Source of the DNA: Microbacterium sp. BH-3-3-3
GTDB lineage: Bacteria; Actinomycetota; Actinomycetes; Actinomycetales; Microbacteriaceae
NCBI RefSeq assembly: GCF_007679045.1
Contig: NZ_VEFS01000001.1
Location: forward strand, 1 to 64,000
Length of the DNA: 64,000 nt
Reading direction: 5' to 3'
A program made the position numbers and the translations under genes. Positions 7,864 through 16,822 of the stretch are shown here, in pieces. The first letter of the stretch is position 1; every line of letters starts with the position of its first letter. A model generated the notes under the pieces. It saw nothing but the letters and a program-made list of their open reading frames with translations. It was not told the DNA's origin and did not search any database.

Positions 7864-9561
7864 TCAGAGGCCGTTGCGGCGAGCGACCCACCCCGCGAGC
7901 AGCGCGTGCGAGAGCGGCGCGATCGACACGATCATGAGGATCGTGCCCAGCACCGCCTGCTCGGCCTGCAGCAGCACGCCGCCGATGAGCAGGCCCGTGA
8001 ACAGCACCGACGAGACGACCCGGCGCACCATGCGCTCGAGATCGCGCATGCGGCGCTCGATGCGCGGCGTCTGCACCGAGACCGAGCCGTCTTCGAAACG
8101 CGAGATGAGGTTGTCGGCGCGGCGCGGCAGGCGCGCGGTCACGGCGGCCACCGCTCCGACCTCGCGCACGAAGGCCTGGGCGGTGTTGCCGCTCTCTTCG
8201 CGGATGAGGCGCTGGGCGTAGGGCTCGACGGCGTCCCAGATGTTGAAGGCGGGGTCGAGCGCGCTGCACATGCCGCTGGTGAGCGACATCGCACGCACGA
8301 TCAGCAGGAAGTTCTCGGGCAACTGGAACGGCAGCGATCGCACGACGTCGCCGAACTCGATCGCGAACGCGCGGAACTCGCGGGGATCGACCTCTTGCAG
8401 CTCGGCGAAGCCCATTCCGCCGAAGCGGGAGAACAGGCCCGTCATCGCGCGCTCCAGCTGCACGGTGTCGGCCGAGGGCAGCAGCACGCCGACATCGCGG
8501 ATGCCGTCGACCAGACCCTTTCCGTCGCGCGAGGCCGCCGCGATGAGCACGCGGCGCAGCCCCCGGCGCAGGCTCGGCGGGACTTCGCCCATCATGCCGA
8601 AGTCGATGAAGGTGAAGCGCCAGGCCGGGGTGCCGGCGTCGGTCGTGCCCTCGAGGGGCGTGACGAAGACGTTTCCGGGGTGCGGGTCGGCGTGGAAGAA
8701 GCCGTCGTCGAACAGCTGGTCGAACATCACCCGCGCGAAGCGGGCGGCGACCTCGGAGGGGTCGATGCCGGCGGCGCGGAGGGCGTCGACGTCGTTGATC
8801 TTGATCGCGGTGACGTCTTGGAGGGTCAGCACACGACGGGTGGTGCGCTCCCACACGACCTCGGGCACGGCCACGCCGTCGGGTCCGCCGAAGTCGGCGG
8901 CGAAGCGCTCGGAGTTGGCCGCCTCGTGCAGATAGTCGATCTCTTCGAGGCTCGTGATCGCGAACTCCTCGACGAGCGAGGGCATGTCGACTCGGTCACG
9001 GACGAGGGCGACCTTGCTGAGCCACACCCCGACCTTGCGGAGGGCGCGAAGATCGACGTCGACGATCCGGTCGATGCCCGGCCGCTGGATCTTCAGCACG
9101 ACAGCGCTCAACCCGGTCTCGGCCGCCAGGTCGTCGGTCAGCACGGCGCGGTGCGCCTGGCCCAGCGACGCCGCCGCGAGGGGCCGCTCGTCGACGCTCG
9201 CGAACGCACGCTCCAGCGGCATCCCGAGCTCTGCTTCGGCACGGGCGCGCATCTGCACGAACGGAACCGCGGGTACCTCGTCTTGCAGGCCCTCGAGCTG
9301 TTTCGTGATCGAGGGCGGCAGCACGTCGAGGCGCGACGACATGAATTGCCCGACCTTGATCATGAGACCGCCGAGGTCGACCGCGAGCACGTGGAAGCGC
9401 TGCGCGATGCGCTCGAGACGCCGGGTGCGGCCCCGGGCGGAGATCCACCCGAGGCCGAACCGCGGCAGGAACAGCTCGTACCACCACGCCTGCACGAGGT
9501 AGCGTGCGGCAAAACGCGTGATGCGGCGGTAACGGGCCTTCATGAGGGCGTCGTCGGTCAT
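7864..9561 (-). CDS. ABC1/UbiB-family atypical kinase
   Basis: The 565-residue protein starts at ATG 9561 after AGGAG. It has the ABC1 family hallmarks: KVGQ in the N-terminal extension, an Ala-rich nucleotide-binding loop AAASLGQAH, VVLKIQRPG with the catalytic-type Lys, FFHADPHPGN, and FTFIDFGMMG. In bacteria and mitochondria the family (UbiB, COQ8/ADCK) supports isoprenoid quinone biosynthesis or lipid homeostasis through an ATPase activity. Actinobacteria make menaquinone, so the precise substrate is unclear. Two hydrophobic segments near the C-terminus (about 500-550) anchor it to the membrane. It lies 52 bases downstream of the PadR gene and may be co-transcribed with it. Confidence 0.9.
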   Translation of the reverse strand: MTDDALMKARYRRITRFAARYLVQAWWYELFLPRFGLGWISARGRTRRLERIAQRFHVLAVDLGGLMIKVGQFMSSRLDVLPPSITKQLEGLQDEVPAVPFVQMRARAEAELGMPLERAFASVDERPLAAASLGQAHRAVLTDDLAAETGLSAVVLKIQRPGIDRIVDVDLRALRKVGVWLSKVALVRDRVDMPSLVEEFAITSLEEIDYLHEAANSERFAADFGGPDGVAVPEVVWERTTRRVLTLQDVTAIKINDVDALRAAGIDPSEVAARFARVMFDQLFDDGFFHADPHPGNVFVTPLEGTTDAGTPAWRFTFIDFGMMGEVPPSLRRGLRRVLIAAASRDGKGLVDGIRDVGVLLPSADTVQLERAMTGLFSRFGGMGFAELQEVDPREFRAFAIEFGDVVRSLPFQLPENFLLIVRAMSLTSGMCSALDPAFNIWDAVEPYAQRLIREESGNTAQAFVREVGAVAAVTARLPRRADNLISRFEDGSVSVQTPRIERRMRDLERMVRRVVSSVLFTGLLIGGVLLQAEQAVLGTILMIVSIAPLSHALLAGWVARRNGL

Positions 9562-9613
9562 CGAATCTCCTGGATGCCGACGTGCGCCCCGCACGCGTCG
9601 AACGCGGTGAACC

Positions 9614-10192
9614 TCACCCCTGGGCGAGGATGGAGTAGAGCTTACGGCGCGCCTCTTCGAGGATCTCGACCGCTTGCGCGATCTGCTCCTTGTCGCCCGT
9701 GCGGCCGACCTGCGCCGCCGCCTGAGCCAGCTCGATACCGGCCTTGGGCAGCGCGGTCATGCGACCGCCGTCGCGGGATCCGGCCGACTCCCACGGCGCG
9801 GTGCGCTCGGTGGTCTCGTCGCCGGCCGCGGCGCGACCCTCGGCGGTGAGCGAGTAGGTCTTGCGACCGTTCGACTCCTCGGCCTGCACGAGACCCTCGT
9901 CGGTCAGCAGCTGCAGCGTGGGGTACACCGAGCCGGGGCTCGGCTTCCACGAGCCGCCGCTGCGGTCTTCGATCTCGCGGATGATCTGGTAGCCGTGCAT
10001 CGGCTGCTCGAGCAGCAGCGAGAGCACGGCCGAACGCACGTCGCCCTTGTTCATGCGGGGCGTCGTCGAGGCCTTCTGCTCGAACTGCGTGCGCAGCTGT
10101 TCGAGACCCTCGAGGATGTTGGACATCGGCCAGCCGGGGGTGTTGTTGCCGCCGCGTCCGCCGAACGCGTCTCCCAGGAATGAACCACTCAT
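9614..10192 (-). CDS. PadR-family transcriptional regulator
   Basis: The 192-residue protein starts at ATG 10192 after a strong AAGGAGG. Residues ~45-125 are the PadR winged helix (VLSLLLEQPMHGYQIIREI, then PSPGSVYPTLQLLTDEGLV). The C-terminal part is an Ala/Glu-rich helix suited to dimerisation. PadR proteins are mostly repressors answering to small aromatic or amphiphilic molecules. A perfect 9-base inverted repeat (10224-10251) lies just upstream of its RBS and suggests autoregulation. The ABC1 kinase gene downstream is the most likely further target. Ligand unknown. Confidence 0.9.
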   Translation of the reverse strand: MSGSFLGDAFGGRGGNNTPGWPMSNILEGLEQLRTQFEQKASTTPRMNKGDVRSAVLSLLLEQPMHGYQIIREIEDRSGGSWKPSPGSVYPTLQLLTDEGLVQAEESNGRKTYSLTAEGRAAAGDETTERTAPWESAGSRDGGRMTALPKAGIELAQAAAQVGRTGDKEQIAQAVEILEEARRKLYSILAQG

Positions 10193-10223
10193 GACGACCT
10201 CCTTCGCGCGGACCCGACCTGAG

Positions 10224-10251
10224 TCAGCGATACATAACGATATATCGCTGA
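10224..10251. promoter_or_regulatory. Palindromic operator upstream of the PadR gene
   Basis: TCAGCGATA (10224-10232) and TATCGCTGA (10243-10251) are perfect inverted copies separated by an AT-rich 10-base spacer, ending 32 bases before the PadR start codon. The AT-rich spacer (ATAACGATA) also offers a -10-like element. Symmetry and position support a PadR dimer site, but the regulator-site pairing is an inference. Confidence 0.6.
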
Positions 10252-10313
10252 ACGCCCCTCGAGGCTGGGAATCGGCCCGCGATCGCTCGACGTCGAGGCA
10301 CCGCCGAAACGAG

Positions 10314-10347
10314 CGCTGCGCTCCCCCGACGACGGGGAAGCGCAGCG
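10314..10347 (-). terminator. Hairpin terminator after the transglycosylase-like gene
   Basis: Nine-base arms 314-322 and 339-347 (prefix 10) pair perfectly and continue as a G/C stem with one bulge around GACGAC. It begins 20 bases past the stop at 10367. Confidence 0.75.
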
Positions 10348-10366
10348 TTCGTGCAGAGAAAAGGAC

Positions 10367-11287
10367 TCAGTACCAGTTCATCGCCTGCGAGTGGCTCCAG
10401 GCACTGCAGGGAGCCCCGTAGGCGCGATCGATGTAGTCGAGACCCCACTGGATCTGCGTGGCGGCGTTGGTCTGCCAGTCGGCGCCGAAGGTCGCCATCT
10501 TGCTCCCGGGGAGCGACTGCGGGATGCCGGTGGCACCACCGTCATTGTTGTAGGCCTTGTAGTTCCAGCCCGACTCCTTGTTCCACAGCGACGACAAGCA
10601 CGAGAACTGGTCGCTACCCCAGCCGTACTTCTGCGCCATGAACTGCTGGGCGTACGCCCGAGCACCGTCGGGGGTGTTGACGCGGGCGAGCGCGGCGGCG
10701 GCATCGGCCTTGGCCTGCGCTTCGGCGGCCGCGGCGGCCGCTGCCACGGCCTCCGCCTGACGCTGCGCCTCAGCCGCGGCATCCGCCGCCGCCTTCTCGG
10801 TCTTCGCCTGCTCGAGGCTGCCCTTGACCTCGGCGACACGGGCCGAGACGCGCTCGGCCTCGGTCTGCGCGTTCTGGCTGAGCGCGGGGACGAGCAGCAC
10901 GGGCAGCATGTCGCGCGAGTCGAGGCGGGTGACCGCGTCTCGCAGGGCCGAGGTGTCGACCGTCGCGTCGCCGATCGAGAGCGGGAGGCCGGTCGCGGCG
11001 ACGTCGGCCTGCACGGCCTCGGCATCCGACAACGTCGACTGCGCGTCGTCGAGAGCGGAGGTCGCGCCGGTCACGACGGCGTCGATCGTGGGGGCGTTCG
11101 CCACCGAGAGCGTCGCGGCCGGGGCGGGGAAGGTCGCGGCCGACGCGTCGGGCAACGACACCGGCGCGGCGAAGGCCAGACCCGTGGTGGCGACGAGGCC
11201 GAGGGCGAGACCCGCGCAGGTGGCGGCGGTGACGAGGGTGCGCCGGGCGCGGTTGACGTGAGTGATCTTGAGGTCGGAACGCAGCAA
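10367..11287 (-). CDS. Secreted transglycosylase-like protein, paralogue of the gene at 2597
   Basis: From TTG 11287 the protein has 306 residues. A positively charged start is followed by a signal peptide core ending GLAFAAP, a Glu/Ala-rich coiled-coil-like region, and a C-terminal ~85-residue lysozyme-like domain with WNKESGWN, GATGIPQ, GSKMA and ADWQTNAATQI. The Glu of KESGW is the probable catalytic acid. The frame is open to an ATG at 11416, but that lies beyond an MtrA-type box (11387-11403) that must be promoter DNA. I therefore prefer TTG 11287, preceded by GAAAG; other starts are possible. It probably cleaves peptidoglycan during growth, and MtrA boxes upstream of such genes fit the known MtrAB cell-wall regulon. 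Confidence 0.85.
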   Translation of the reverse strand: MLRSDLKITHVNRARRTLVTAATCAGLALGLVATTGLAFAAPVSLPDASAATFPAPAATLSVANAPTIDAVVTGATSALDDAQSTLSDAEAVQADVAATGLPLSIGDATVDTSALRDAVTRLDSRDMLPVLLVPALSQNAQTEAERVSARVAEVKGSLEQAKTEKAAADAAAEAQRQAEAVAAAAAAAEAQAKADAAAALARVNTPDGARAYAQQFMAQKYGWGSDQFSCLSSLWNKESGWNYKAYNNDGGATGIPQSLPGSKMATFGADWQTNAATQIQWGLDYIDRAYGAPCSAWSHSQAMNWY

Positions 11288-11386
11288 AAGTAATGGTCTT
11301 TCGTCGGGGGCACGCTCGTCGGGTTCGAGCGAGAGATGTGTCGTTCGGGTCGACACAAGTCCCCGAGTGTGGGGGCCGGTTCTGAG

Positions 11387-11403
11387 CGTTATCTCTTCGT
11401 TAC
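11387..11403 (-). promoter_or_regulatory. MtrA-type binding box
   Basis: On the minus strand GTAACG (11403-11398), 5 bases, then ATAACG (11392-11387) form a direct repeat with 11-base periodicity. This is the known MtrA recognition pattern of mycobacteria and corynebacteria, where MtrA controls resuscitation-promoting factors and other wall hydrolases. It lies about 100 bases upstream of the chosen start of the transglycosylase-like gene. Binding is inferred. Confidence 0.6.
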
Positions 11404-11601
11404 CTGAAAGGCCCATGAAAGCGAGGCGCGTCGGGCGGGGTGCGCAGACACGCGGAAGACCGCGGAATCGGCATCCGTTCGCCCCCTGCGTTCACGGGCG
11501 AAGAAACAGCATCTGAGCTGGTCTTTCTCCGAGCCGACGACCCGCGCGGGGAACCTCCGGCCGACGCGGCACCCACGGGGCCGCGCGCCGCCGAAACGAA
11601 A

Positions 11602-11639
11602 GGGCCGATCCGGCGGAGAAAAATCCGCCGAATCGGCCC
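11602..11639 (-). terminator. Terminator of pgi
   Basis: Sixteen-base arms 11602-11617 and 11624-11639 pair with one mismatch around a GAAAAA loop, followed on the minus strand by TTTCG. It starts 26 bases after the pgi stop codon. Confidence 0.85.
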
Positions 11640-11665
11640 CGTGAGCCCCGGGGAGCCCCGATCTC

Positions 11666-13345
11666 TCAGCCGCGGTGGGCGCGGTAGTAGTCCAGCAGCG
11701 CGCGCGTCGAGGCATCCTGAGACGCCAGGGCGTCGGCGTCGCCCTCGATCGCGGGCGCGATCTGCAGGGCGAGCTGCTTGCCCAGCTCGACGCCCCACTG
11801 GTCGAAGGAGTTGATTCCCCAGATCGTGCCCTGCGTGAACACGATGTGCTCGTACAGCGCGATGAGCTGCCCCAGCACCGACGGGGTCAGCGACGGCGCG
11901 AAGATCGACGTCGTCGGGCGGTTGCCCGGGAACGTGCGCGCGGCGACGAGGGCTCCGGTCGTGCCCTCGGCCTCGACCTCTTCGGCCGTCTTGCCGAACG
12001 CGAGGGCCTTGGTCTGCGCGAGGAAGTTGGCCAGGAACAGCCCGTGCACATCGCGCCCGTCGTCGGCCAGCGGGTACGCGGGGTTGACGAAGGCGATGAA
12101 GTCGGCCGGGATCAGGCGCGTGCCCTGGTGGATGAGCTGGTAGAACGCGTGCTGACCGTTGGTGCCGGGCTCCCCCCAGAAGACCTCTCCGGTGTCGGTG
12201 GTGACGGGCGAGCCGTCCCACCGCACGGACTTGCCGTTCGACTCCATCGTGAGCTGCTGCAGGTACGCGGCGAAGCGGTGCAGTTGCTGGGCGTAGGGCA
12301 GCACGGCGTGCGACTGCGCGCCGAGGAAGTTCGTGTACCAGACGTTGAGGAGTCCCATCAGGACCGGCACGTTCTGTTCGAGCGGGGTGGATGCCACGTG
12401 CTCGTCGACCGTGTGGAACCCGGCCAGCAGCTCGCGGAAGACGTCGGGCCCGAGGGCGATCGCCAGCGACAGGCCGATGGCGGAGTCGACGGAGTAGCGC
12501 CCGCCCACCCAGTCCCAGAAACCGAACGCGTTGGTCGGGTCGATGCCGAACGCCTCGACCTTGTCGAGAGCGGTCGACACGGCGACGAAGTGGTGGGCCA
12601 CGGCGTCGGTGCGGGCCTCGTCGGAGTCGGCGATCGCGCCCTTCTCGGCGAGCTGCGCCCACAGCCAGTCGCGCGCGAGGCGGGCGTTGGTCAGCGTCTC
12701 GAGGGTGGTGAACGTCTTCGACGCGACGATGAACAGCGTCGTCTCGGGGTCGAGGTCGGCGGTCTTCTGCGCGATGTCGGTGGGATCGATGTTCGACACG
12801 AACCGCGCGTGGATGCCGGCGTCGGCGTACGGGAGCAGAGCCTCGTAGACCATGACGGGGCCGAGGTCGCTGCCGCCGATGCCGATGTTGACGACGTGCG
12901 TGACCTTCTTGCCGGTGACGCCGCGCCACTCGCCCGAGCGCACACGGTCGGCGAAGGCGCTCAGCCGGTCGAGCACCTCGTGCACGTCGTGGTCGATCTG
13001 CTGACCGTCGACGACGAGTGCGGGCTCGGCGCCGGCCGGGCGGCGGAGGGCGGTGTGCAGCACGGCCCGGTCTTCGCTGGTGTTGAGGTGCACGCCGCGG
13101 AGCATGTCGGCGAAGCGCTCGCGCACGCCCGTCTCGTCGGCGAGCGCGAGGAGGGCCTCGAGCACCTCGGGGGTGACGAGGTTCTTCGACAGGTCGACGT
13201 GCAGGTCGCCCATCGTGCGGGTGAGGGTCGCGGCACGGTCGGCGTCGGCGGCGAACCAGCCGCGCAGGTCGGGCTCGAACCCGTCGCGCAGAGCGGTGAG
13301 GCGGGACCAGGCGGAGGTGGAGGTGGGGTCGATAGGCGCAGTCAC
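11666..13345 (-). CDS. pgi: Glucose-6-phosphate isomerase
   Basis: Interconverts glucose-6-phosphate and fructose-6-phosphate in the cytoplasm (glycolysis, gluconeogenesis, entry to the pentose phosphate route). The 559-residue protein carries the sugar isomerase signature regions: [33 protein letters not shown], the catalytic [11 protein letters not shown] block and the C-terminal [14 protein letters not shown] 13345 gives the familiar [10 protein letters not shown] start. An ATG 21 bases upstream (13366) is possible but has no better RBS. It is followed by its own terminator and therefore monocistronic at the 3' end. Confidence 0.96.
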   Translation of the reverse strand: MTAPIDPTSTSAWSRLTALRDGFEPDLRGWFAADADRAATLTRTMGDLHVDLSKNLVTPEVLEALLALADETGVRERFADMLRGVHLNTSEDRAVLHTALRRPAGAEPALVVDGQQIDHDVHEVLDRLSAFADRVRSGEWRGVTGKKVTHVVNIGIGGSDLGPVMVYEALLPYADAGIHARFVSNIDPTDIAQKTADLDPETTLFIVASKTFTTLETLTNARLARDWLWAQLAEKGAIADSDEARTDAVAHHFVAVSTALDKVEAFGIDPTNAFGFWDWVGGRYSVDSAIGLSLAIALGPDVFRELLAGFHTVDEHVASTPLEQNVPVLMGLLNVWYTNFLGAQSHAVLPYAQQLHRFAAYLQQLTMESNGKSVRWDGSPVTTDTGEVFWGEPGTNGQHAFYQLIHQGTRLIPADFIAFVNPAYPLADDGRDVHGLFLANFLAQTKALAFGKTAEEVEAEGTTGALVAARTFPGNRPTTSIFAPSLTPSVLGQLIALYEHIVFTQGTIWGINSFDQWGVELGKQLALQIAPAIEGDADALASQDASTRALLDYYRAHRG

Positions 13346-13408
13346 AGACCCCACGCTAGCGAGCATCGGGCCGGCGCGCGGGCCGGATGACGAACACCGC
13401 GCGACGCG

Positions 13409-14110
13409 CTAGGCGCGCGCGGCCGACGGGGGCACCGGAAGGGCGATCTTGCGCGCGTCGTCCCACGGTTCGGTCCACCCGAGCCGGTCGAACAGGCCGT
13501 CGAGGAGCATCGCGGTGAAGCCCCAGACGGTCTGGGGTCCGCGCGGCGTCTCGAGCGAGAACGCGGGGCCGCGCCACTCGCGGCCGTCGCGGCGGATGAC
13601 GGTGACCCCGCGCTGGTCGGGGTCGAGCAGGTCGGCGACGGGGGCGCGGAACACCTCGGCCGATTCGGCGGCGTCGACCGCGCGCACGGGCGTCGGGCGG
13701 GTCCACCACCCCAGCACCGGGGTCACCTCGTGACGGGAGAACGCCAGTGGGACGTTCTCGAGCGTCCCCAGCACGTCGACGCCGCTCGGGTCGAGCCCCG
13801 TCTCTTCTCGCGCTTCGCGCAGCGCCGCCGCCACGGCATCCGCGTCTTCGGGATCGAGCCGGCCACCGGGGAACGCGACCTGCCCGGGGTGGGCGCGCAG
13901 GGTGCTCGCTCGCGCGAGCAGGAGGACGTCGAGATCGCTCGGGACGGTGCTCGACGCCCGGCGGCTGGGCACCCCGTCGAGCACGCCGAAGAGGATGAGC
14001 ACCGCCGCCGCCCGCGCCTCGCCCTCGACCGGCAGCGCCTGCAACGCCGGGGAGACGTCGCCGAGGCCGCGCGCGAGCAGGGCTTCGAGCTGGGCGCGGG
14101 GCGAGGACAT
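13409..14110 (-). CDS. Nudix hydrolase, CoA pyrophosphatase-like
   Basis: The 233-residue protein has a Nudix box (PGGRLDPEDADAV then REAREETGL) at about residues 83-108, flanked by VLLLARAS and by GWWTRPTP. The arrangement matches the NUDT7/NudL group that hydrolyses coenzyme A or its derivatives to 3',5'-ADP and phosphopantetheine. Length and the slightly extended Nudix box fit. Its ATG lies 9 bases after the tatB stop, so it may belong to the end of the tat operon. Substrate not proven by sequence. Confidence 0.85.
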   Translation of the reverse strand: MSSPRAQLEALLARGLGDVSPALQALPVEGEARAAAVLILFGVLDGVPSRRASSTVPSDLDVLLLARASTLRAHPGQVAFPGGRLDPEDADAVAAALREAREETGLDPSGVDVLGTLENVPLAFSRHEVTPVLGWWTRPTPVRAVDAAESAEVFRAPVADLLDPDQRGVTVIRRDGREWRGPAFSLETPRGPQTVWGFTAMLLDGLFDRLGWTEPWDDARKIALPVPPSAARA

Positions 14111-14119
14111 GCCTCGAGG

Positions 14120-14623
14120 CTATGCCGTGACGCCGACCCGCGCGGTCGCTTCCCCGTCCGTGGCGGCCGGTGCATCGGAGGCGAGAGCGGCCGGCTCGGA
14201 CGCGTCGGGCACCTCGATCCAGCGCGGGTGGGCGGAGCTTCCGACCCGCACGCGACGCATCGGGGCGCTCGGGGGCTCGGGCGTGACGGGACCGGCGGTG
14301 TCCGCGGCATCCGGAACCGACTGCTCGATCGGGACGGGGGCGGATGCCGTGTCGGCGGCGATCGCGATGGGCGGTGCCGCGAGGGCCTCGGCGATGATGC
14401 GACGCGGGTCGTACCGCCGGGGGTCGAGGGCGCGCCATTCGGTCACGTCGGCGGGGACCCCGAGCTCGGTCGCGGCGCGGTGCCGCGCGGCATCCACCGT
14501 TGCGCGAAGCCCTTTAAGGAGGGACGCGAGGCGCGCGACCACCGCGGGCAGGCGCTGCGGGCCGATGACCACCGCGGCGATGAGCCCCACGAGCAGGAGC
14601 TTCTCGAGAGTCAGGCCGAACAT
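14120..14623 (-). CDS. tatB: Sec-independent protein translocase subunit TatB
   Basis: The 167-residue protein starts at ATG 14623 after GGAGGAGA. It begins MFGLTLEKLL, a short membrane helix ending in IGPQRLP (family signature close to FGPEKLP), then an amphipathic Arg-rich helix (LASLLKGLRATVDAARH). The remainder is a Pro/Ala-rich cytoplasmic tail. TatB forms the receptor with TatC for folded proteins carrying twin-arginine signals. It is the third gene of the operon and overlaps the tatC stop by 13 bases. TatB rather than TatA because of the length and the Gly-Pro hinge context. Confidence 0.88.
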   Translation of the reverse strand: MFGLTLEKLLLVGLIAAVVIGPQRLPAVVARLASLLKGLRATVDAARHRAATELGVPADVTEWRALDPRRYDPRRIIAEALAAPPIAIAADTASAPVPIEQSVPDAADTAGPVTPEPPSAPMRRVRVGSSAHPRWIEVPDASEPAALASDAPAATDGEATARVGVTA

Positions 14624-15420
14624 GAGGTCTCCTCCGACGCCGACGCCCGGGCGAGGGCGCGGTCGTGCAGGGCGGCGATCGCGAGCGCCGCGGCGTACAG
14701 AGCGGTCATCGGAACGGCGACGACGAACATCGACATCACATCGGCCGACGGCGTCGCGAGCGCGCTGAAGAGCACGATCGCCACGACCGCGTACCGCCAG
14801 CTGCGCGCGAGCGCGCGGGCCGAGACGATGCCCGCGAGATTCACCACCACCAGCACGACCGGCAGGACGAAGGCGAGGCCCGTCGCGATGACGATCTTCA
14901 GGGCGAAGTCGATGTAGGCGCCCGCGTCGAGGATCGTGGAGTCGTCGCTCGAGGCGAAGCCCGCCAGCACCGACACCATGTGCGGGAACAGCAGCAGTCC
15001 CGTCGCGCACCCGGCGGCGAACAGCGGAACCGCGGCCCCGACCGAGCCGAGGACGTACCGCCGCTCGCGCCGCGTGAGCCCCGGGAGCACGAACGCGAAG
15101 AGCTCGTACAGCCAGACCGGACTCGACAGGACGAATCCGGCGATCAGGGCCACGCGAAGGCGCAGGTCGAAGGCCCCGGTGACGCTGTCGAAGTTGAGGC
15201 TCGCGTTGCGCTCCGCCGCGATCTGCGCGATCGGGGCGCGGACCAGGTCCATCACCGGTTCGTACAGGAACCAGCCGGCGAGGGCGCAGACCGCGAGGGC
15301 GACCGCCGCCCGCACCGCCCGTCGCGTCGCCTCGTCGAGATGCGCCGCGACGGGCATGGCGGCCGACCGGGGAGCCTCGGCTCGAGGAGACGCGACGGTG
15401 GGAGCGGCGGCGGAGGTCAC
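14611..15420 (-). CDS. tatC: Sec-independent protein translocase subunit TatC
   Basis: The 269-residue integral membrane protein has six predicted spans and is the core of the twin-arginine translocase. Recognisable family features are FVLSSPVWLYELFAFVLPGL after span 2, the acidic loop and YIDFALKIV. The N-terminal HLxELR motif is altered to HLDEAT: the conserved Glu is kept but the following Leu-Arg is lost. The N-terminus is about 25 residues longer than in E. coli. It starts at GTG 15420, overlapping the tatA stop as GTGA. Order tatA-tatC-tatB. Confidence 0.92.
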   Translation of the reverse strand: MTSAAAPTVASPRAEAPRSAAMPVAAHLDEATRRAVRAAVALAVCALAGWFLYEPVMDLVRAPIAQIAAERNASLNFDSVTGAFDLRLRVALIAGFVLSSPVWLYELFAFVLPGLTRRERRYVLGSVGAAVPLFAAGCATGLLLFPHMVSVLAGFASSDDSTILDAGAYIDFALKIVIATGLAFVLPVVLVVVNLAGIVSARALARSWRYAVVAIVLFSALATPSADVMSMFVVAVPMTALYAAALAIAALHDRALARASASEETSCSA

Positions 15421-15650
15421 GGCGTGCTCGGGGGTGCGAGGACGGGTGCGGCGGACTCGGCCCGCGCCGGGGCCGGGGCCTGCGGGTCGGCTCCCGTCGC
15501 CTCGGCGCGGGAGTCACTCACCTCGGTCTTGAGGATGCGCACCGACTGACCGAGGCTGCGAGCGAGGGCGGGGAGCTTGGCGGCTCCGAAGATGAGGACG
15601 ATGACCGCCAGCACGATCAGCGCGTGCCAGCCGGTGAGGTTCTGCAGCAT
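15417..15650 (-). CDS. tatA: Twin-arginine translocase pore subunit TatA
   Basis: The 77-residue protein has one N-terminal membrane helix (WHALIVLAVIVLIFGAAKLP), the phenylalanine-glycine hinge FGAAKLP, and an amphipathic helix (ALARSLGQSVRILKTEV). Together these form the pore-forming TatA layout. ATG 15650 follows AAGGAACC. It is the first gene of the tat operon, and the gene upstream encodes a Tat-type lipoprotein. Confidence 0.93.
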   Translation of the reverse strand: MLQNLTGWHALIVLAVIVLIFGAAKLPALARSLGQSVRILKTEVSDSRAEATGADPQAPAPARAESAAPVLAPPSTP

Positions 15651-15676
15651 GAGAGGGGTTCCTTTCGAGGGAGGGG

Positions 15677-16669
15677 TCAGCGCCCGCCGGGCGCACCGCC
15701 GGGCATCGCGCCCGCGGTCGGGGTGGTGGTGGTGTCGACGCGGACGCCGAGGGCGACCGTCCACCCGGTGGTGTTGTCGCCGGTGGCGGTGGCGAGCTCG
15801 AGGGCTCCCCCGTCGTCGCCGAAGACGTTGTCGCTCTCCAGCGACACCCGGGTGAGGTTGGATGCCGAGGACGGGTAGGCCGCGTCGGCGTAGACCACGT
15901 CGCAGGCGGCCTGCGGCAGGGCGACCTGCGAGGTGGCGATCGCGTTCGCGGCGTCGGTGATGGCATCCACATTCGGGTACACCTCGAAGTGGATGTGCGG
16001 CCACCGGCCGTCGTAGCAGCCGGGGAAGATCGAGGTGAACGACACGACGCCGTCGCTGCCGACCACCTGGACGCCGCGGAGGTAGCTCTCGTTCTCGATG
16101 CCCGAGGAGTACATCGAGTAGCGTCCCTGGTCGTCGCAGTGCCAGACGTAGACGGCGGCACCCGCGAAGGGCACGTCGCCGTTCGCGGAGTCGAAGATCG
16201 TGAGGTTCAGGGTCATCGGCACGCCCGTGGCCGTGGCTCCGCCGTCGAGGCTCGATCGGAGGTTGCTGCGGACGATGCCGGACTGCTCGAGGATGTCGGG
16301 GCCGTTCGAGCCGTCGCCCGGGTAGGGGCCGGCGGTCTCGTCGGGGATCTCGCCCGAGGGGAGGGCGGCGGCCGCGCTCGTCGCGATGGCGCTCGGGGTC
16401 GCGCTCGCCGTGGGCGTCGCGGTCGGGGTCGCCGTCGCGGCGGTCGTCGCGGCGCCGGAGGCCGACGGAGCGCACGCGGCCAGAGTGGCGGTGCCGGCGC
16501 CCAGCACGACGAGGCCCAGGATGCCGCGCCGCGAGACCAGCGTGCGGATGTCGAAGGGCGCGCCCTGGTCGACGACGGGTTCGTCGGCGCGGTCGAGCAG
16601 ACGGCCTTCGTAGGCGGGGCCGTCGGGGGTCATCTGGGTGTCGGGGATTCTGCTCACGGTCTGCTCCAT
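15677..16669 (-). CDS. Tat-exported lipoprotein with intradiol ring-cleavage dioxygenase fold
   Basis: The 330-residue protein carries SRRGILGLVVLGAG and then LAAC (about residues 46-65): a twin-arginine signal combined with a lipobox. It should be exported folded and lipid-anchored outside. A Thr/Pro/Ala linker precedes the catalytic domain, where YVWHCD..GRYSMY, SIFPGCYDGRWPHIHFEVY and an earlier PYPGDGSNGP correspond to the non-haem Fe(III) intradiol dioxygenase core (2 Tyr, 2 His ligands; the HIH pair is visible). Intradiol enzymes cleave catechols; extracytoplasmic versions are common in actinobacteria but their substrate is unknown. It is encoded directly upstream of tatA, 26 bases away, on the same strand. 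Confidence 0.88.
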   Translation of the reverse strand: MEQTVSRIPDTQMTPDGPAYEGRLLDRADEPVVDQGAPFDIRTLVSRRGILGLVVLGAGTATLAACAPSASGAATTAATATPTATPTASATPSAIATSAAAALPSGEIPDETAGPYPGDGSNGPDILEQSGIVRSNLRSSLDGGATATGVPMTLNLTIFDSANGDVPFAGAAVYVWHCDDQGRYSMYSSGIENESYLRGVQVVGSDGVVSFTSIFPGCYDGRWPHIHFEVYPNVDAITDAANAIATSQVALPQAACDVVYADAAYPSSASNLTRVSLESDNVFGDDGGALELATATGDNTTGWTVALGVRVDTTTTPTAGAMPGGAPGGR

Positions 16670-16822
16670 CGGTCGAGGCGGGTGTCGATGAAGCGACGAT
16701 GACGCAGGGACCCTGCCCCCTCCCTCACCGAATCTATGGACCGGCTATGCGCGGCGGATCCGCCCGGGATCCACCGTCCCCGCCCCCGATGCACGTGTCA
16801 GGATGAACGAGGGAGGTACGCG

